Shown: positions 48,496 to 57,429 of the stretch, one piece after another
Layout of the letters: every line of letters starts with the position of its first letter
Position numbering within the stretch: position 1 is the first letter of the stretch
NCBI GenBank assembly: GCA_017860345.1
Contig: JAFNAV010000008.1
Location: 1-64,000, forward strand
Source of the DNA: Bacteroidota bacterium
Lineage (GTDB): Bacteria; Bacteroidota; Bacteroidia; Bacteroidales; Paludibacteraceae
Direction of reading: 5' to 3'
Length of the DNA stretch: 64,000 nt
Made by a program: the position numbers and the translations under genes
The notes under the pieces: model-generated
Told to the model about the DNA's origin: nothing
Databases searched by the model: none
What the model saw: the letters and a program-made list of their open reading frames with translations, nothing else

Positions 48496-50847
48496 ATGTT
48501 GAAAAACCTCATTATCGTAGAGTCACCCTCTAAAGCCAAAACCATTGAGAAATTTCTTGGAAAAGATTATCATGTGATGTCTAGTTTCGGACATATACGT
48601 GATTTGGCTGAGAAAGGCATCGGCATTGATTTTGAAAATGATTATCAGCCTCAGTACATTGTTTCGTCCGACAAGAAAAAAATCGTTTCGGAACTGAAAA
48701 AGGCTACCAAAGATGCTGAAGTTATTTGGCTTGCTTCCGATGAAGACCGTGAAGGAGAGGCTATTGCCTGGCATTTGTTTGATGAGCTGAAGCTCAATAA
48801 AGATAATACCAAACGTATTGTTTTTCATGAAATAACGAAAGATGCAATCGTTAACGCCATTGAGAATCCGCGTACTATCGACATCAATCTGGTTGATGCT
48901 CAGCAGGCACGCCGGGTGCTCGACCGCATTGTGGGTTTTGAACTTTCGCCCGTATTATGGCGCAAAGTGCGTCCATCGCTTTCGGCCGGCCGTGTGCAGT
49001 CGGTGGCTGTACGCCTCATAGTGGAGCGCGAACGCGAAATTAATCAGTTTATTCCCGAAAGCTCTTACAGGGTATCGGCCATTTTTAATACTAAAGATGT
49101 TAATGGTCAGCCGGTTGAACTTAAAGCTGAACTGTCGCAGCGTTTCTCGTCCAAAGATGAAGCTAATGCTTTTCTTGAGAAATGCAGAAATGCAAATTTT
49201 AGTGTAGATAGCATTGTTACCAAACCAACCCGTAAATCGCCCGCGCCGCCATTTACCACTTCGACGCTGCAACAGGAGGCTGCCCGTAAATTGGGATTTT
49301 CCGTATCGCAAACCATGATGGTGGCTCAGCGACTGTACGAATCGGGAAAGATTACCTACATGCGTACCGATTCGGTAAACCTTTCGGAACTGGCGCTGAA
49401 TACTTCCAAGGCCGAAATTATAAGTATGGCAGGGCAAAATTATGTGCATACTCGCCGTTTTAATACTAAGACTAAAGGTGCGCAGGAAGCTCACGAGGCT
49501 ATACGTCCTACTTACATGAATGCGCATACGGTAGAAGGTACAGCGCAGGAAAAGAAACTCTACGAGCTGATATGGAAACGTACCATCGCATCGCAAATGG
49601 CTGATGCCGAGTTGGAAAAAACATCGGTTTATATCCATGTCTCTGGTAGTCAGTATCAGTTTGTGGCTACAGGCGAAGTCATTGTTTTCGATGGTTTCCT
49701 GAAAGTATATCTTGAGTCGACCGACGATGAATCTGATGCAGAAAGCGAAGGCCTTTTGCCTGCATTGCTTCAGGGAGAAGGGCTTGCTCCTATCGAAATT
49801 ACCGCTCAACAACGGTTTAGCCAAAAGCCTCCCCGTTACAGCGAAGCAAGTTTGGTACGCAAGCTGGAGGAGCTGGGTATCGGGCGTCCATCAACTTATG
49901 CGCCTACCATTTCTACCATTCAAAACAGAAATTATGTAGAAAAAGGTGACCGCGTAGCTGATAAAAGAGACTATAATGTACTTAAACTCAAAGGCGATAA
50001 AATAACCGACCAAATAAAATCGGAGAACACGGGTGCGGAAAAATCCAAACTTTTTCCTACAGATATTGGCATGGTGGTGAACGATTTTCTTCTGGAATAT
50101 TTTCCGGATATTATGAATTATAATTTCACCGCCGATGTTGAAAAGGAATTTGATAACATTGCCGAAGGTAAAATAAAATGGACCAGCTCCATTGATAAGT
50201 TTTACAAACATTTCCATCCTATCGTGGAAGATACGATGAAAAATTCGGAGCGACAGGTTGGAGAGCGTATTCTGGGTACCGATCCGGTTAGCGGGCGCCA
50301 GTTGGCTGTGAAGATTGGTCGTTTTGGTCCGATAGCGCAAATTGGTACTGCCGAGGAGGAGGAAAAACCTGTGTTTGCATCGCTGCGCAGAGACCAGTCT
50401 ATCGAGAGCATTACGCTTGAAGAGGCTCTCGAACTCTTTAAATTGCCCCGCAATGTGGGCGATTACGAAGGTAAGGATATGACGGTTGCCATTGGTCGTT
50501 TCGGCCCTTACATCCGTCACAACGGCGCTTTTTATTCGTTACCAAAAACAGACGACCCTATGGAGGTTACAGCCGAGCGGGCTATCGAAATTATTGTTGC
50601 CAAACGTGAAGAAGAAAAGAACCGGATTATTTCCACATTGGGAGAAAATGCCGAAATTCAGGTGCTTAACGGCCGTTTTGGACCATACTTTACCTGCGAT
50701 AAGGTAAACTATAAAATACCAAAAGGAACCGACCCGGCCACGCTCACTTTTGAAAAATGTCAGGAGCTGATGGCTGCGCAGCCTGAGGCCGGAACTAAGA
50801 AAAAAGCTTTTGGGGGCAAAGGAGCCAAAGCCAAAGCTAAAAAATAA
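48496..50847 (+). CDS. topA: DNA topoisomerase I
   Basis: A 783-residue type IA topoisomerase that relaxes negative supercoils. The TOPRIM domain shows LIIVESPSKAKTIEKFLG and WLASDEDREGEAIAWHL. The active-site tyrosine is Tyr288 in ITYMRTDSVNLS. Typical QEAARKLGFSVSQTMMVAQRLYE and RYSEASLVRKLEELGIGRPSTYAPT are present. The C-terminal part has repeats of a GRFGPY(I/F) element (GRFGPIAQIG, GRFGPYIRH, GRFGPYFTC) in place of zinc fingers, and ends in a Lys/Ala/Gly-rich tail. Confidence 0.95.
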   Translation: MLKNLIIVESPSKAKTIEKFLGKDYHVMSSFGHIRDLAEKGIGIDFENDYQPQYIVSSDKKKIVSELKKATKDAEVIWLASDEDREGEAIAWHLFDELKLNKDNTKRIVFHEITKDAIVNAIENPRTIDINLVDAQQARRVLDRIVGFELSPVLWRKVRPSLSAGRVQSVAVRLIVEREREINQFIPESSYRVSAIFNTKDVNGQPVELKAELSQRFSSKDEANAFLEKCRNANFSVDSIVTKPTRKSPAPPFTTSTLQQEAARKLGFSVSQTMMVAQRLYESGKITYMRTDSVNLSELALNTSKAEIISMAGQNYVHTRRFNTKTKGAQEAHEAIRPTYMNAHTVEGTAQEKKLYELIWKRTIASQMADAELEKTSVYIHVSGSQYQFVATGEVIVFDGFLKVYLESTDDESDAESEGLLPALLQGEGLAPIEITAQQRFSQKPPRYSEASLVRKLEELGIGRPSTYAPTISTIQNRNYVEKGDRVADKRDYNVLKLKGDKITDQIKSENTGAEKSKLFPTDIGMVVNDFLLEYFPDIMNYNFTADVEKEFDNIAEGKIKWTSSIDKFYKHFHPIVEDTMKNSERQVGERILGTDPVSGRQLAVKIGRFGPIAQIGTAEEEEKPVFASLRRDQSIESITLEEALELFKLPRNVGDYEGKDMTVAIGRFGPYIRHNGAFYSLPKTDDPMEVTAERAIEIIVAKREEEKNRIISTLGENAEIQVLNGRFGPYFTCDKVNYKIPKGTDPATLTFEKCQELMAAQPEAGTKKKAFGGKGAKAKAKK

Positions 50848-50888
50848 CAAACTACTGTATATCAAAACTATAATTAAACGATTTGTAT

Positions 50889-51926
50889 ATGAAAAAATTG
50901 TTTTTGGTTTTAGTGGCTTCAATGCCTTTGATACAGGCCATGCCACAGAGCAGAATTACTGTTGCCGAAGGACAGCCCACAGCTGTATACTCGCTTCCTA
51001 AAACAGTGCTTACTATTGAGGTCGAAACAGAAAGAACCTTGCGGAAGCCAGGAGTGTATTTTCAGTATTCGGAGCGGTATCTGGCTGCTAACCAGGTAAT
51101 AACGGAAGAAAAAACTACCTACAAGCTGAAAAGTGTTGTGGTGAAAACTTCTGCCATTCCTGATATAAAGCGTACTTTTATTGTGCCATTGTCAAAAAAC
51201 TCTTTGCTCAATAGAGTGTCGCTTACTCCCGATGGTATCCTTTGTGGCATTAATGTGCCGTCTGTTGCTACGGCTAACACTTCTTTTGCAACACCGCCTG
51301 CTGATAAAGATGGTAAAGCTGACGAGCCTGCTTTGTTGCCGCTTGGGGAAGAATATATGCTTGCCGGATCTACTGCTAAGCTTGCCGAAGGGGTAGCCAA
51401 GCAAATTTATCGTTTGCGCGAAAGCCGGTTAGGGCTTCTTACCGGCGATATGGAGCATACACCCGATGATGTAACGGGCATGTTGGCCGGCATTGATAAA
51501 ATGGAGAAGGAGTTAACATCGCTTTTTGTGGGTAAAACCATTGTGGATGTACAGAAATTTACGCTAACAGTTTCGCCCGATTCGGTAGCCAATAATAAGG
51601 TGCTGTTTCGTATGTCGGCTTTCAAAGGACTGGTAACTCCCAACGACCTGAGCGGCAGTCCGTATTATATCAATATCGTGCCTGAAACAACGAGCGATGT
51701 AATTTCCGATTCGAAGACCAAAAGCCCTGCAGATGCCCTGTATACGGTTTTACCTTTGGTAGCCACAATAAGTATTGGCGATGGAAATAATACTTTTTAT
51801 ACCGGAAAAATTCAGTTGCCGCAATATGGTGCACTGGTGCCGCTTACGTCCGAATCTTTAGGAGGACAGGGTGTAAAAGTATCTGTTGATCCATCCACAG
51901 GAAGATTGCTGTCTATAGAGAAATAA
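50889..51926 (+). CDS. DUF4831-family exported protein
   Basis: A 345-residue exported protein (signal peptide MKKLFLVLVASMPLIQAMPQ). The PKTVLTIEVETERTLRKPGVYFQYSERYL stretch and IYRLRESRLGLLTGDMEHTPDDVTGMLAGIDKMEKELTSLFVG fit the DUF4831 family of Bacteroidales, whose function is unknown. The start at 50889 is the ATG before the signal peptide, not the TTG at 50883. It is 41 nt after topA and is closed by a good terminator. Confidence 0.7.
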   Translation: MKKLFLVLVASMPLIQAMPQSRITVAEGQPTAVYSLPKTVLTIEVETERTLRKPGVYFQYSERYLAANQVITEEKTTYKLKSVVVKTSAIPDIKRTFIVPLSKNSLLNRVSLTPDGILCGINVPSVATANTSFATPPADKDGKADEPALLPLGEEYMLAGSTAKLAEGVAKQIYRLRESRLGLLTGDMEHTPDDVTGMLAGIDKMEKELTSLFVGKTIVDVQKFTLTVSPDSVANNKVLFRMSAFKGLVTPNDLSGSPYYINIVPETTSDVISDSKTKSPADALYTVLPLVATISIGDGNNTFYTGKIQLPQYGALVPLTSESLGGQGVKVSVDPSTGRLLSIEK

Positions 51927-51948
51927 AAGGCCGAAATGCCGATATAGA

Positions 51949-51979
51949 AAAAGGAGACTGGTTATCAGTCTCCTTTTTT
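51949..51979 (+). terminator. intrinsic terminator after the DUF4831 gene
   Basis: AAAAGGAGACTG (51949-51960), a 5-nt loop, and CAGTCTCCTTTTTT (51966-51979) form a perfect stem ending in a T run, 22 nt after the stop codon. Confidence 0.9.
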
Positions 51980-52050
51980 ATTGCAAGAATATCTCTTGTT
52001 ATTTTTACCGAAGTATTTGAGTTGCTCTTTTTTTATAAAAAGATATTTTT

Positions 52051-53070
52051 TTAATAAGCAGAATCAAATTGCTTTAAAAACCGCACATCGTTTTCGGAGA
52101 ACATGCGCAGGTCTTTTACCTGATATTTCAGGTTGGTGATACGTTCTACCCCCATCCCAAAAGCATAGCCCGAGTATATTTTAGAGTCGATGCCACAGTT
52201 TTCAAGCACGTTAGGATCTACCATCCCACAACCCAGAATTTCGACCCAGCCGGTGTGTTTACAGAACGGGCATCCTTTGCCACCGCAGATATGGCACGAA
52301 ATGTCCATCTCGGCACTTGGTTCGGTGAAAGGGAAATATGACGGACGCAGACGTATCTTGGTGTCCTCGCCAAACATTTCTTTGGCAAAATATAGCAAGG
52401 CCTGCTTCAGGTCGGCAAACGAAACGTCTTTGTCAATATATAACCCTTCTACCTGATGGAAAAAACAGTGTGCGCGGTACGAGATAGCCTCGTTGCGGAA
52501 CACGCGGCCCGGGAAAAGCATGCGAATCGGTGGTTTTTGCTCAGCCATCACGCGCGACTGCACCGACGAAGTGTGCGTACGTAGCAGAATATCAGGATTT
52601 TGTTCAATGAAAAAAGTATCCTGCATATCGCGCGCCGGATGTTCGGGCGGAAAATTGAGCGCTCCGAAAACATGCCAGTCATCTTCAATTTCGGGTCCTT
52701 CGGCAATGGTAAATCCAATGCGCGAAAAAATATCTATAATCTCGTTTTTGGTCAATGACAAGGGATGGCGCGTACCCAGCGTAAGCGGATCGGCCGAACG
52801 GGTCAGGTCGGCTTGCTGTGTGTTGCTATTCGAGTTGGCCACAGCGTCTTTCAGCTCGTTAATCTTGTCTTGAGCTTTGTTTTTCAACTCGTTCAGCAAT
52901 TGTCCCACTTCACGTTTTTCTTCGTTGGCTACGTTTCTGAAATCGTTGAATAATTCAGAAATTTGTCCCTTTTTACTGAGGTATTTGATGCGGAGTGTTT
53001 CAAGTTCGTCGGCATTGGCAGCAGCCATCCGGTTTACCTCTTCCAGTAATTCGTTGATACGACTTTTCAT
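52051..53070 (-). CDS. pheS: phenylalanyl-tRNA synthetase alpha subunit
   Basis: A 339-residue class II synthetase subunit charging tRNA-Phe. The N-terminal coiled coil (about 1-90) is followed by the catalytic core with HPLSLTKNEIIDIFSRIGF, TSSVQSRVM, RVFRNEAISYRAHCFFHQVEGL (motif 2) and GYAFGMGVERITNLKYQVKDLR (motif 3). CHICGGKGCPFCKHTGW carries four cysteines, a common insertion in this family. pheT is not in this window. Confidence 0.95.
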   Translation of the reverse strand: MKSRINELLEEVNRMAAANADELETLRIKYLSKKGQISELFNDFRNVANEEKREVGQLLNELKNKAQDKINELKDAVANSNSNTQQADLTRSADPLTLGTRHPLSLTKNEIIDIFSRIGFTIAEGPEIEDDWHVFGALNFPPEHPARDMQDTFFIEQNPDILLRTHTSSVQSRVMAEQKPPIRMLFPGRVFRNEAISYRAHCFFHQVEGLYIDKDVSFADLKQALLYFAKEMFGEDTKIRLRPSYFPFTEPSAEMDISCHICGGKGCPFCKHTGWVEILGCGMVDPNVLENCGIDSKIYSGYAFGMGVERITNLKYQVKDLRMFSENDVRFLKQFDSAY

Positions 53071-53161
53071 TTTTTCTGTATAATCATTTAAAGTTGTAAG
53101 TTGCTGTTGTGTAAAAACTTACATCTTTGCCGGTAAGCTATTTCTATTTGGGTTTGAATTG

Positions 53162-53169
53162 CAAAAGTA
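53162..53169 (-). promoter_or_regulatory. -7 promoter box for pheS
   Basis: The minus strand reads TACTTTTG (TAnnTTTG), 92 nt before the pheS start. The -33 element is not clear. It is divergent from the DUF2461 promoter. Confidence 0.45.
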
Positions 53170-53242
53170 ATGAAAAATCCCCAAAAATCAGAGTTAATAA
53201 AAAAAATATCCTGATAAACCAAATTTTGTCTGATTTTTAGAT

Positions 53243-53250
53243 TATATTTG
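53243..53250 (+). promoter_or_regulatory. -7 promoter box for the DUF2461 gene
   Basis: TATATTTG matches TAnnTTTG and lies 24 nt before ATG 53275. This box overlaps the upstream in-frame ATG-like start at 53248, which is one reason for choosing 53275. Confidence 0.5.
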
Positions 53251-53274
53251 TCAATCGCAAACCCTGATACGATT

Positions 53275-53946
53275 ATGGATATTCAAAAAATATTGCTTTT
53301 TTTAAAAGATTTAAAAGCAAACAACAACCGGGAATGGTTTACAGTTAATAAAGAGCGCTACGAAGTGGTTCGGGCCGATTTTGAAGAAATAAGTAAAAAT
53401 CTTATTTTTGAAATAGCAAAGTTTGACGAAGATATTCGGAATGTAGATGTAAAAGAATGTGTATTCAGAATTTACAGAGATATTCGTTTTTCGCACGATA
53501 AAACGCCGTACAAAACGCATTTCGGCGTGTTTATAGCCTCTGCCGGCGGACGAAAAAGTCAGCGGGGAGGTTACTACCTGCATTTAGACCCCGATGGTTG
53601 CTTTATAGGCCTTGGTGTATGGTGTCCGCCTCCGCCACTGCTCAAAGCATTGCGTCAGAGCGTGTACGACAATATCGACGAACTCAACGAGATACGCCAC
53701 TCGGCCGGTTTTAGCAAGTACTTTGATACGTTTTATGAAGAAGATAAGCTCAAAACGGTGCCGGCAGGATTTCCTAAAGATTTTCCGGATGCCGAATTGC
53801 TTAAATTGAAACACTATCTGGTAGAATACAAACTAAGTGAAGATGAGCTTAAATCTCCCAATTTTATAACAGACATAGCATCCATAGCCAAATCGGGCTA
53901 TCCGCTGAATAAATTCCTGAATTACACGGTAGACGAAGTGATTTAG
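53275..53946 (+). CDS. DUF2461-domain protein
   Basis: A 223-residue protein of the DUF2461 family: LLFLKDLKANNNREWFTVNKERYE at the start, VFRIYRDIRFSHDKTPYKTHFGVFIASAGG in the centre, and YYLHLDPDGCFIGLGVWCPPPP. No function is established for the family. There is no signal peptide. It stands alone between the divergent pheS and the YhcH-type gene. Confidence 0.85.
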   Translation: MDIQKILLFLKDLKANNNREWFTVNKERYEVVRADFEEISKNLIFEIAKFDEDIRNVDVKECVFRIYRDIRFSHDKTPYKTHFGVFIASAGGRKSQRGGYYLHLDPDGCFIGLGVWCPPPPLLKALRQSVYDNIDELNEIRHSAGFSKYFDTFYEEDKLKTVPAGFPKDFPDAELLKLKHYLVEYKLSEDELKSPNFITDIASIAKSGYPLNKFLNYTVDEVI

Positions 53947-54051
53947 ATAACTGTTTTAGACCCGAAGGCGCTTAAAAAAACATCGACTAAGGGTTTAAAC
54001 ACGGAAACATTATTAGCAACACATATAACTAAATATATATTTTTTTTTGAT

Positions 54052-54498
54052 ATGATTCTTGATACACTCGAAAATGGAGGAAAGTACGCATCGGTACATC
54101 CCTTGTTTAAAAAAGCTTTTGATTACCTGCAAAATAACGACCTGAAAGCTTTACCTGCCGGAAAAGTTGAACTTCAGGGTGCTGATCTTGTAGTAAATGT
54201 GGTGGATGTTACAGGTAAAACCGAAGAGGCTGCCCGCATGGAAACGCATAAAAATTTTATTGATATTCAGATTCCCGTTGGCGCTGTTGAGGTTATGGGA
54301 TGGAAATCGTTGAGTACGCTAACTGAAATTACCGACCCGTATAACCCGGAAAAAGATTTGACATTCTATGCTGATAAAGCTACTACATTTCTGAATGTAT
54401 TGCCCTATGAATTTGCAATTTTCTTTCCTGAAGATGGTCATCAGCCAGGAATTGGAGAAGGTGTCTTTCGTAAGATTATCGTAAAAGTAAGAGTCTGA
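54052..54498 (+). CDS. YhcH/YjgK/YiaL-family (DUF386) protein
   Basis: A 148-residue cupin-like protein with ARMETHKNFIDIQIPVGAVEVMGW (Glu and His metal ligands), FAIFFPEDGHQPGIG (second histidine) and FRKIIVKV at the end. Family members are small beta-sandwich proteins with a metal site, found with sialic-acid and sugar-acid genes; EbgC is a relative. The substrate is unclear here. It lies about 110 nt before glgB. Confidence 0.85.
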   Translation: MILDTLENGGKYASVHPLFKKAFDYLQNNDLKALPAGKVELQGADLVVNVVDVTGKTEEAARMETHKNFIDIQIPVGAVEVMGWKSLSTLTEITDPYNPEKDLTFYADKATTFLNVLPYEFAIFFPEDGHQPGIGEGVFRKIIVKVRV

Positions 54499-54607
54499 TT
54501 TTTTTAGATTTTTGAGCTGTTGACCTAATGATTTAAAATGAAGTTATGAAAAAACAGGGTAGAAAATCCGTGAAGATTGAATGTTTAACCTATAGAATAA
54601 TAAGTGT

Positions 54608-56608
54608 ATGGAAATATTGCCGATTGTAAAATCCGATCCTTATCTTGAACCTTATGCAGGCGCTATTTATGGCAGATACGAATATTTCAGACAGGTAGAG
54701 GCGAAAATTACGGGAGGAACGCAAACGCTTTCCGATTTTGCAACCGGTTATTTATATTTCGGATTACACAGACTTACCGATGGCTGGGTTTTCAGAGAAT
54801 GGGCACCCAATGCAACGGCTATATTCTTAATAGGCGACTTTAATAACTGGCAAAAACATACTGATTATCAGTTGAAAAAGCTGCAGAACGGAATTTGGGA
54901 AGTTCGATTGCCGGATTATGCCATGACGCACACTCAACTGTATAAACTGCTTGTAGAGTGGGAAGGTGGTGGTGGCGAACGTATACCGGCATGGGCTCGC
55001 AGGGTGGTGCAGGATGAGCAAACCAAAATTTTTAGCGCTCAGGTTTGGAATCCTCTTCAACCCTATAATTTTAAAGTTAAAAAATTTGTGCCTCAGAATG
55101 ATCCATTGCTGATATATGAGTGTCACATTGGCATGTCGGGTAGCGAAGAAAAGGTGTCGACTTACGACGAATTTCGCACCAAAGTATTGCCCCGTATAGC
55201 CAAAGCTGGATACAATTGTATTCAGATTATGGCTATTCAGGAACATCCTTATTACGGTTCGTTCGGTTATCATGTATCAAGTTTTTTTGCAGCCTCGTCG
55301 CGTTTCGGAACGCCCGACGAGCTAAAGCATCTTATCGATGAAGCTCACAGCATGGGTATTGCCGTAATTATGGATATTGTACATTCGCATGCCGTACGCA
55401 ACGAAGTGGAAGGGCTTGGACGTTTTGACGGAACGCCCTACCAGTATTTTCACGGAGGTTCGCGCAGAGAACACCCTGCCTGGGATTCGCTCTGTTTCGA
55501 CTATGCCAAACCGGCTGTGCTCCATTTCCTGCTATCCAATTGCAAGTTCTGGCTCGAAGAGTATAAGTTCGACGGTTTCCGTTTTGATGGAGTAACCTCT
55601 ATGCTTTACCGCAGTCACGGACTGGGCGAGGCATTTACCGGATACGATTCTTATTACAATCTGAATCAGGATGGAGACGCCATTTGCTACCTTACGATAG
55701 CCAATAAACTGATTCACGAAGTAAACCCCCATGCCATATCTATTGCTGAGGAGATGAGCGGTATGCCCGGACTGGCATCTAAAGTTGACGATGGAGGTAT
55801 TGGGTTCGATTACCGCATGGCCATGGGTATACCTGACTTTTGGATAAAATATATCAAAGAAGTGAAGGATGAGGACTGGAAAGCTGGTCATATTTTGTGG
55901 GAAGTAACCAACCGCCGTGCCGACGAAAAAACCATCAGCTATGCCGAAAGCCATGATCAGGCTCTTGTAGGCGATAAAACAATAATTTTCCGTCTGATAG
56001 ACTCTGATATGTACTGGCACATGCAACGGGGCGATAGTACTTTGATGGTGGACAGGGGCATTGCTCTGCACAAAATGATACGCCTGATAACAGCCACTAC
56101 AATAAATGGCGGTTATCTGAACTTTATGGGAAATGAGTTTGGACATCCGGAGTGGATTGACTTTCCGCGCGAAGGTAACGGGTGGTCGTACAAGTATGCT
56201 CGTCGCCAATGGGAACTGGTTGATAATGAGAAATATCTTTACCATGCTTTGGGTGCTTTTGACCAAAAAATGATTGAGCTTATAAAATCGGTACCGAATT
56301 ACAATGAGCAGCCTGTGGAGGGTCTTTGGGATAATGAGCGTGATCAGGTTGTGGCTTATAAACGGGGTAATCTGCTTTTTGTATTCAACTTTAATGGTGC
56401 CGAATCGTTTAGCGATTATGGAATTCTGGCCGATAAGGGAGCTTACACCACGGTGTTGAATACTGATAATCTTGATTTTGGAGGTTACGGACGGGTTGAC
56501 GAAGCAGTAGAACATCTGACACTTCCCGAACCTGAGAACAGCTTTGGTAAAGAATGGCTTAAGCTTTATTTGCCGGCACGTTCGGCTATGGTTCTGAAGA
56601 GAAAATAG
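54608..56608 (+). CDS. glgB: 1,4-alpha-glucan branching enzyme (GH13_8-like)
   Basis: A 666-residue glycogen-branching enzyme. The CBM48 domain spans about 45-155 (GWVFREWAPNATAIFLIGDFNNW). The GH13 barrel has DIVHSHAVRNEVEGLGRFDGT, GFRFDGVTSM (nucleophile Asp327), SIAEEMSGMPG (acid/base Glu381) and YAESHDQALVGDKT. These motifs match the eukaryote-like GH13_8 subfamily rather than the usual bacterial GH13_9. No other glycogen genes are in the window. Confidence 0.92.
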   Translation: MEILPIVKSDPYLEPYAGAIYGRYEYFRQVEAKITGGTQTLSDFATGYLYFGLHRLTDGWVFREWAPNATAIFLIGDFNNWQKHTDYQLKKLQNGIWEVRLPDYAMTHTQLYKLLVEWEGGGGERIPAWARRVVQDEQTKIFSAQVWNPLQPYNFKVKKFVPQNDPLLIYECHIGMSGSEEKVSTYDEFRTKVLPRIAKAGYNCIQIMAIQEHPYYGSFGYHVSSFFAASSRFGTPDELKHLIDEAHSMGIAVIMDIVHSHAVRNEVEGLGRFDGTPYQYFHGGSRREHPAWDSLCFDYAKPAVLHFLLSNCKFWLEEYKFDGFRFDGVTSMLYRSHGLGEAFTGYDSYYNLNQDGDAICYLTIANKLIHEVNPHAISIAEEMSGMPGLASKVDDGGIGFDYRMAMGIPDFWIKYIKEVKDEDWKAGHILWEVTNRRADEKTISYAESHDQALVGDKTIIFRLIDSDMYWHMQRGDSTLMVDRGIALHKMIRLITATTINGGYLNFMGNEFGHPEWIDFPREGNGWSYKYARRQWELVDNEKYLYHALGAFDQKMIELIKSVPNYNEQPVEGLWDNERDQVVAYKRGNLLFVFNFNGAESFSDYGILADKGAYTTVLNTDNLDFGGYGRVDEAVEHLTLPEPENSFGKEWLKLYLPARSAMVLKRK

Positions 56609-56640
56609 TTTTCAGCAATATGCTATGATGGATTCATTTT

Positions 56641-56717
56641 TCTTTTTTAATAAGTTGTCGTATGGAAGTCGCATCCGGTATCTATCGGGATATGGCCTTT
56701 GCTTTAATGCTCGTTTC
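56641..56717 (-). promoter_or_regulatory. structured leader-like element, copy E, at the end of the response-regulator gene
   Basis: On the minus strand the 5' arm GAAAC-GA-GCATT (56717-56706) forms the last codons and stop of the response-regulator gene, and the 3' arm is GATGC-GA-CTTCC (56675-56664), followed by CATACGAC as in copy D and an A-rich TTATTAAAAAAGA. Pairing is weaker (eight of ten). The next ATG (about 56637) opens only four codons. No gene follows on this strand; glgB ends convergently at 56608. Confidence 0.4.
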
Positions 56718-57429
56718 GCGCTATAAATTTCTCAAAATCTTCTTTGTACGAGTCGGAAACCGGAATGTAGGTTTTCCCAAAAACAATGCGGTTTCGTTCT
56801 ACAATACTGATTTTGTCCTTTTGTACAATGAAGGAGCGGTGAACGCGCAAAAACTTACCGCGAGGTAACATTTCTTCCATAGCTTTCATGGTGATATGGC
56901 TGATGATGGGCTGCGAAGTCATTTCGGTGTATATTTTCAGGTAATCTTTTAACCCTTCGATGTACAGGATGTCTCCGGTTTTAATTCTTACAAGCCGGTA
57001 ATCGGCTTTTACAAAGATAGCGTCATCCACAGCCTTTTCAGGTATGCTTTCGGCGGCTTTTCGGCTGATATTTACCCAATCCAGTGCTTTGTTGGCAGCC
57101 TGCATAAATTCAGCGTAACTAAATGGTTTGAGCAAATAATCCAGCGCATTTACTTTGTAGCTTTCCAGTGCATATTGTTGGAAAGCGGTAGTGAAAATAA
57201 TTCTCGTTTTTTCGGGAATAATACGGGAGAACTCCATACCGCTCAATTCGGCCATCTGAATATCTAAAAAAATAACATCGGGCGGATTGTCGCTTATGGC
57301 CGAAGCGCAAGCCAGCGCCGACGGAAATTTTCCGGTAAGTTTCAGAAACGGTGTTTTACTCACATAGCTCTCTACCAAAGCTAAAGCTAAAGGCTCGTCG
57401 TCAACAATAAAGCAGGTGATTGATGTCAT
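56704..57429 (-). CDS. LytTR-family response regulator
   Basis: A 241-residue response regulator. The receiver domain (1-120) has FIVDDEPLA, the phosphoacceptor Asp56 in VIFLDIQM, TTAFQ and LLKPF. The LytTR DNA-binding domain (about 138-235) has IFVKADYRLVRIKTGDILYIEGLKDYLKIYT and MKAMEEMLPRGKFLRVHRSFIV. Its start overlaps the sensor kinase stop by 4 nt (ATGA). The last codons are part of repeat copy E. Confidence 0.92.
   Translation of the reverse strand: MTSITCFIVDDEPLALALVESYVSKTPFLKLTGKFPSALACASAISDNPPDVIFLDIQMAELSGMEFSRIIPEKTRIIFTTAFQQYALESYKVNALDYLLKPFSYAEFMQAANKALDWVNISRKAAESIPEKAVDDAIFVKADYRLVRIKTGDILYIEGLKDYLKIYTEMTSQPIISHITMKAMEEMLPRGKFLRVHRSFIVQKDKISIVERNRIVFGKTYIPVSDSYKEDFEKFIARNEH

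Noticed and set aside
48955-49824. 289-residue minus-strand frame inside topA
   Set aside because: It is a shadow of the topA coding sequence; no family features and the topA frame is clearly real.
55532-56515. 327-residue minus-strand frame inside glgB
   Set aside because: Antisense shadow of glgB; no start signals or recognisable domains.
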